A DNA stretch of 34,227 nt from Syntrophorhabdus sp. PtaB.Bin047 (GTDB lineage Bacteria > Desulfobacterota > Syntrophorhabdia > Syntrophorhabdales > Syntrophorhabdaceae), in NCBI GenBank assembly GCA_002067235.1, contig MVQP01000022.1:1-34227 (forward strand), written 5' to 3'. Below, in pieces: positions 30,656 to 34,227 of the stretch; the first letter of the stretch is position 1, and each line of letters opens with the position of its first letter. The notes below the pieces were generated by a model. That model saw only the letters and a program-made list of their open reading frames with translations, was not told the origin of the DNA and searched no databases. Both the position numbers and the translations under genes were made by a program.

Positions 30656-33457
30656 ATGAACGACACCACGAGAACCCGCCAGGAATTGATCGAAGAGATA
30701 ACTGCACTGAAAAAGAGGATCGCGGACCTGGAACTGTCGGAGGCTGAAGACCGACATACCCGGAAAGTGCTGCAAGGGAGCATGGAGGGGTATCGGGACA
30801 TCTTCGAGAATGCCATGATGGGCATCTTCCAGAGTACGCCCGACGGAAAGTACCTGCGCGCCAATGAGGCCCTGGCTAAGATGTACGGTTACTCCTCCCC
30901 CGATGAACTGATGAGCACCATCACGGACATCGCCGGGCAGCTCTACGTTGACCCCGAGGACCGCAGGCGGTGCACGGAGTATCTCGCGAAAAGGGATATG
31001 ATACACGATCGCGAGATCGAGGTGTACCGCAGGGACGGAAGCAGGATCTGGATCTCCATGAACGCGAGGGTCGTCCGCGGTCCCGACGGTTCCCCCGCCT
31101 ATTTCGAAGGCATTGTCGAGGATATCACGGACCGGCGACGAGCCGATGATGCACTGCGATGGAAGACGGCCCTCCTTGAAGCGCTGGTGAACACGTCCAG
31201 CGACGGGATACTTGTTGTTGACGATGACCAGAGACGACTCGTCACCAATCAGCGGGTCATCGATCTCTGGGACGTTCCGATAAACGTCCTCGATGACGAC
31301 GATGACGCCGCGCTGCTCAACTATGTTGTCGGCCTTGTCGGCGATCCCCACAAGTTCCTTGAGAAGGTCATATATCTTTACGAGCACCCCGACGAAAGGA
31401 GTTGGGATGAGATCGAGTTCAGGAACGGAATGGTCCTCGACCGCTATTCGGCTCCCGTTCTCGGCGAGGACGGGCATCACTATGGGAGGATATGGACATT
31501 CCGGGACATCACGAAGCGCAAGCGGGCCGAGGAGCAGCTGCGGGAGTCTCAAAGGAGGCTGGCGGACATCATCGAGTTCCTCCCCGACGCGACCCTGGCG
31601 ATCGACCGGGCAGGAAAGGTCATAGCCTGGAACAGGGCCATAGAGACCATGACGGGCGTCAGCAAGGAGGATATGCTGGGAAAGGGCGACTATGAGTACG
31701 CGCTGCCCTTTTACGGAACCCGCCGGCCCATCCTTATCAACTTCGTGACCATCTGGGACGACGAGATGGAAAAACAGTATTCCTTCATAAAGAAGGACGG
31801 CGACACCCTCTACACGGAGACAGATGTGCCCTTCGTGCGCGGACAGAAGAGGAACCTTTGGGGGAAGGCGGGACCTCTCTATGACACAAACGGGAAGGTC
31901 GTGGGGGCCATTGAGTCCATCCGCGATATCACGGAGCGGAAGGAAGCGGTGCGGGAACTCTTTGCTGAAAAAGAGAAGATGCGCAGTCTGTCGGAGAACG
32001 CCCCCATCGGCATGGCGCTCATCGACAGCACGGGCAACTTCGTCTATATCAACCCAAGATTCAGGACGATGTTTGGCTACGACCTCGCTGATATCCCGAA
32101 TGGGAGGACGTGGTTCAGAAAGGCATATCCCGACCGGGCGTACAGGCACCGGGTCATACAGGCGTGGCTTGACGACCTCAGGACGGGAAACCTGAGGAAT
32201 CAGGGCATCTACAACGTGGTGTGCAAGGACGGATCGACGAAGGTGATCAGTTTTATCCCGGTGCAGCTCGGCAACGGCGACGTGATCATGGTATGTGAGG
32301 ACATTACCGAACGCAAGAGACTGGAGGCGCAGCTCATCAACGCGCAGAAAATGGAGGCGATCGGCACGCTCTCGGGTGGCATTGCTCATGATTTCAATAA
32401 CATACTCATGGGTGTCCAGGGCTATATATCGCTCATGACGATGGACACAGGCGTGGGCCATCCCCATCACGAGTGGCTCAGGAACATCGAGGAGCTCGTA
32501 AGGAACGCGGCGGACCTGACGGGACAGCTCCTCGGGTTCGCGCGCGGCGGCAAGTACGACGTCAAGCCGTTCAGCATGAACGAGCTTGTCGAGAAGACAT
32601 CCACGATGTTCGGAAGGACAAAGAAGGAGATCGTCATCCGCCACGCGAACCAGAACGATGTCTGGCCCGTCGAGGGAGACCAGGGACAGATAGAGCAGGT
32701 CCTTCTCAACCTCTACCTCAACGCGTGGCAGGCCATGCCCGCCGGCGGGGTCCTCTCCCTGGGGACGAGAAACACCGTTCTCACGGCCGCTCAGGCGGAT
32801 ATCCATTCAGTGGCCCCGGGGAGATACGTGTGTACCTCCATCACGGACAGCGGTGTCGGCATGGACGAGAAGACGAAAGAGAGGATCTTCGAGCCCTTCT
32901 TCACAACGAAGGAACTCGGCAGGGGAACTGGATTGGGGCTCGCCATGGTGTACGGCATCGTAAAGAACCACAACGGATATATCGATGTGGAGAGCGAGCC
33001 CGGCAATGGGTCCACCTTCCGGTTCTGTCTTCCTGCGTCAGGGAAAGACGTTGCCCGTGTCAGGCTCGAGACGGCCGAAACGGTAAGGGGCGCGGGGACG
33101 ATCCTTCTTGTGGATGATGAGCGCGCGGTCCTCACTGTCAGCAAGGCCATGATCGAGTCTCTGGGATACACGGTGTACGCTGTCGGGAAGGGGGAGGAGG
33201 CGATCTCTCTCTACGAAAGGAAGAAGGCTTCCATCGACCTCATCGTCCTCGACATGATCATGCCCGGCCTGTCGGGAGGAGAGACCTTCGACCGCATACG
33301 GGAGGTGGACCCGGAGGCGAGGGTGATCCTCTCCAGCGGCTACAGCCTCAACGAACAGGCGCGCCGCATCATGGAAAAGGGATGCAGGGGCTTCGTCCAG
33401 AAACCCTTCACCATAGCCGACATCTCCCGCAAGCTCCGGGAAGTCCTCCAAACATAA
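30656..33457 (+). CDS. Hybrid sensor histidine kinase with four PAS domains and a receiver domain
   Basis: 933 residues. A short coiled coil (about 4-32) precedes four PAS domains (about 45-160, 168-300, 302-435, 443-558), each closing with an EDIT/RDIT-type signature. The kinase has H-box His578 (GGIAHDFNNIL), an ATPase region with N (LNLYLNAWQAMP), G1 (DSGVGMDE) and G2 (GRGTGLGLAMVYG), and a C-terminal receiver with Asp866 (LIVLDMIMPG) and the conserved Lys (VQKPFT). No transmembrane span, so cytoplasmic. The ATG at 30656 is preferred to the TTG at 30620, which lacks proper ribosome-binding spacing; neither is strong. The PAS ligands and the target are unknown; no response regulator gene is near. 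Confidence 0.93.
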   Translation: MNDTTRTRQELIEEITALKKRIADLELSEAEDRHTRKVLQGSMEGYRDIFENAMMGIFQSTPDGKYLRANEALAKMYGYSSPDELMSTITDIAGQLYVDPEDRRRCTEYLAKRDMIHDREIEVYRRDGSRIWISMNARVVRGPDGSPAYFEGIVEDITDRRRADDALRWKTALLEALVNTSSDGILVVDDDQRRLVTNQRVIDLWDVPINVLDDDDDAALLNYVVGLVGDPHKFLEKVIYLYEHPDERSWDEIEFRNGMVLDRYSAPVLGEDGHHYGRIWTFRDITKRKRAEEQLRESQRRLADIIEFLPDATLAIDRAGKVIAWNRAIETMTGVSKEDMLGKGDYEYALPFYGTRRPILINFVTIWDDEMEKQYSFIKKDGDTLYTETDVPFVRGQKRNLWGKAGPLYDTNGKVVGAIESIRDITERKEAVRELFAEKEKMRSLSENAPIGMALIDSTGNFVYINPRFRTMFGYDLADIPNGRTWFRKAYPDRAYRHRVIQAWLDDLRTGNLRNQGIYNVVCKDGSTKVISFIPVQLGNGDVIMVCEDITERKRLEAQLINAQKMEAIGTLSGGIAHDFNNILMGVQGYISLMTMDTGVGHPHHEWLRNIEELVRNAADLTGQLLGFARGGKYDVKPFSMNELVEKTSTMFGRTKKEIVIRHANQNDVWPVEGDQGQIEQVLLNLYLNAWQAMPAGGVLSLGTRNTVLTAAQADIHSVAPGRYVCTSITDSGVGMDEKTKERIFEPFFTTKELGRGTGLGLAMVYGIVKNHNGYIDVESEPGNGSTFRFCLPASGKDVARVRLETAETVRGAGTILLVDDERAVLTVSKAMIESLGYTVYAVGKGEEAISLYERKKASIDLIVLDMIMPGLSGGETFDRIREVDPEARVILSSGYSLNEQARRIMEKGCRGFVQKPFTIADISRKLREVLQT

Positions 33458-33462
33458 AAGAC

Positions 33463-33637
33463 AGTCTCAGGTTTCAGGTTCCAGGTTTCAGGCAAAAAGA
33501 CTGTTCCAGGTTTCAGGTTTCAGGGAAAAGGCAAGAGCAAAGACATACAGCGGACCGCCGGGTTTCAGGGAACAAACCCTTGAACGGGCACTTGCCCGTA
33601 TCTTCTTGAAACCTGGAACCTGAAACCTTGAACGGTT
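33463..33637. repeat. Inverted heptamer-repeat element F (GGTTTCA type)
   Basis: Left arm (about 33467-33525): GGTTTCA, GGTTCCA, GGTTTCA, then after a spacer GGTTTCA again and GGTTTCA, on a 7-nt step. Right arm (about 33605-33637): the inverse, TTGAAACC, TGGAACC, TGAAACC, TTGAACGG. An inner pair (GAACAAACCC/CTTGAACGGG) adds symmetry. It fills the gap between the kinase and nadB, starting 5 nt after one stop and ending next to the other. Same vocabulary as element B. Confidence 0.88.
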
Positions 33638-33638
33638 T

Positions 33639-34227
33639 CTACCGTATGAAGTGTGCGCCGCGGCTTACGTTGTTCTTGAGGGCTGCTTCGGCGACGATCC
33701 GGGCGGTGCGGACGCCGTTGCGAAGGTCGATGACCATGGGGACGAGCTGGGCCCTGCGGTAGAAATCGTCTATGCGGTTCTTCAGGTAACCGATGTCGGC
33801 CCAGGCGCGCTCGAGCCTTCTCACGGTGCGGATGATGCCGACATAGTTCCACATCGTGGATTTGATGCTTACCCAGTCCTGATGTATGAGGGCGGGGTCG
33901 ACCTCCTCGATGCGTTCGGGGAACTGCCAGGGTGGTATGTCCGATTCCTTGTAGGGTTTGTTGCCGTTGAAATTTGCCGCGATGTCCTTCGCCGCGCGTA
34001 TGCCCCAGACAAGTCCTTCCAGGAGCGATGTGGAAGCGAGCCGGTTGGCGCCGTGGAGGCCCGTCGCGGCCACTTCGCCCGCCGCGTAGAGACATTTGAG
34101 AGAAGTCTTCCCCCAGGTGTCCACCTGCACGCCGCCACAGCTGTAATGGGCCGCGGGAACGACGGGGATGGGGACCTTCTGGATGTCGATATCGAAGTCG
34201 AGGCATCGCTGGTATATCATGGGGAAC
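33639..34227 (-). CDS. nadB: L-aspartate oxidase, C-terminal part (5' end outside window)
   Basis: The minus-strand frame stays open through the window edge (FPMIYQRCL precedes the first ATG), so only about 196 C-terminal residues are present. They include IPVVPAAHYSCGGVQVDTWGKTSLKCLYAAGEVAATGLHGANRLASTSLLEGLVWG, the substrate and FAD-contacting block of L-aspartate oxidase, and the helical end with RTVRRLERAW. NadB makes iminoaspartate for NAD synthesis with NadA. The SCGG motif and LHGANRLASTSLLE favour NadB over fumarate or succinate dehydrogenase flavoproteins. The stop abuts repeat element F. Confidence 0.95.
   Translation of the reverse strand, partial: FPMIYQRCLDFDIDIQKVPIPVVPAAHYSCGGVQVDTWGKTSLKCLYAAGEVAATGLHGANRLASTSLLEGLVWGIRAAKDIAANFNGNKPYKESDIPPWQFPERIEEVDPALIHQDWVSIKSTMWNYVGIIRTVRRLERAWADIGYLKNRIDDFYRRAQLVPMVIDLRNGVRTARIVAEAALKNNVSRGAHFIR

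Noticed and set aside
30425-32806. 793-residue minus-strand frame
   Set aside because: Antisense of the hybrid kinase, whose PAS and kinase motifs are clear on the plus strand.

Overview
The window looks like a bacterial chromosome segment of fairly high GC with tightly packed operons and strong GGAGG-type ribosome binding sites. The queA-tgt-yajC block, the tpiA-secG-tRNA-Leu(GAG) block, many PAS-type sensors, complete molybdopterin genes and low-complexity intergenic hairpins suggest a Gram-negative anaerobe of the deltaproteobacterial type (Desulfobacterota, perhaps a syntroph). This is inferred from gene content; no 16S rRNA gene is present. There is no prophage, plasmid, CRISPR array or intact insertion sequence.

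Layout. 1-2955: the tail of a possible AAA+ protein, then a lipoprotein, a DUF4282 membrane protein and a TPR protein, followed by a gene-poor stretch. 2956-6907 (minus): tRNA-His, then a compact five-gene operon read leftward from a TTGACA-17-TACAAT promoter: small membrane protein, ParB-like protein, spore-photoproduct-lyase-like radical SAM protein, SDR oxidoreductase, DUF4013-like membrane protein. 7029-8452: flavin reductase-like protein and a cytidylate-kinase-like/BON fusion, convergent. 8704-14465: a long housekeeping operon (queA, tgt, yajC, rpsF, a short SSB/PriB-like gene, rpsR, rplI, dnaB, pgsA). 14652-18011: gap-pgk-tpiA-secG behind a good sigma70 promoter, then tRNA-Leu(GAG). 18326-22468: zinc-ribbon membrane protein, MEDS-PAS sensor without output domain, secreted MetX-like hydrolase, lipoprotein. 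22555-26203: NYN-domain protein, then the molybdopterin cluster moaA, moaC, MOSC, mogA/moaB. 26472-33457: a degenerate serine recombinase with zinc ribbons, secreted type B carboxylesterase, PH-domain membrane protein, exported protein, and a large hybrid histidine kinase. 33639-end: C-terminal part of nadB (minus).

The most unusual signal lies outside the genes. Six intergenic loci (near 3.1, 14.5, 22.5, 23.3, 24.7 and 33.5 kb) carry two arms of degenerate tandem repeats facing each other as an inverted repeat. Five have a 7-nt period in three different sequence vocabularies; one has a 9-nt period. Five of the six begin at, or within about 10 nt of, a stop codon, and in two loci the repeat itself encodes the last residues and the stop of the adjacent gene. 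They look like one structural class of element with interchangeable sequence. A second curiosity is the recombinase-like gene at 26472, which keeps Ser10 of the serine resolvases but appears to have lost their catalytic arginines.
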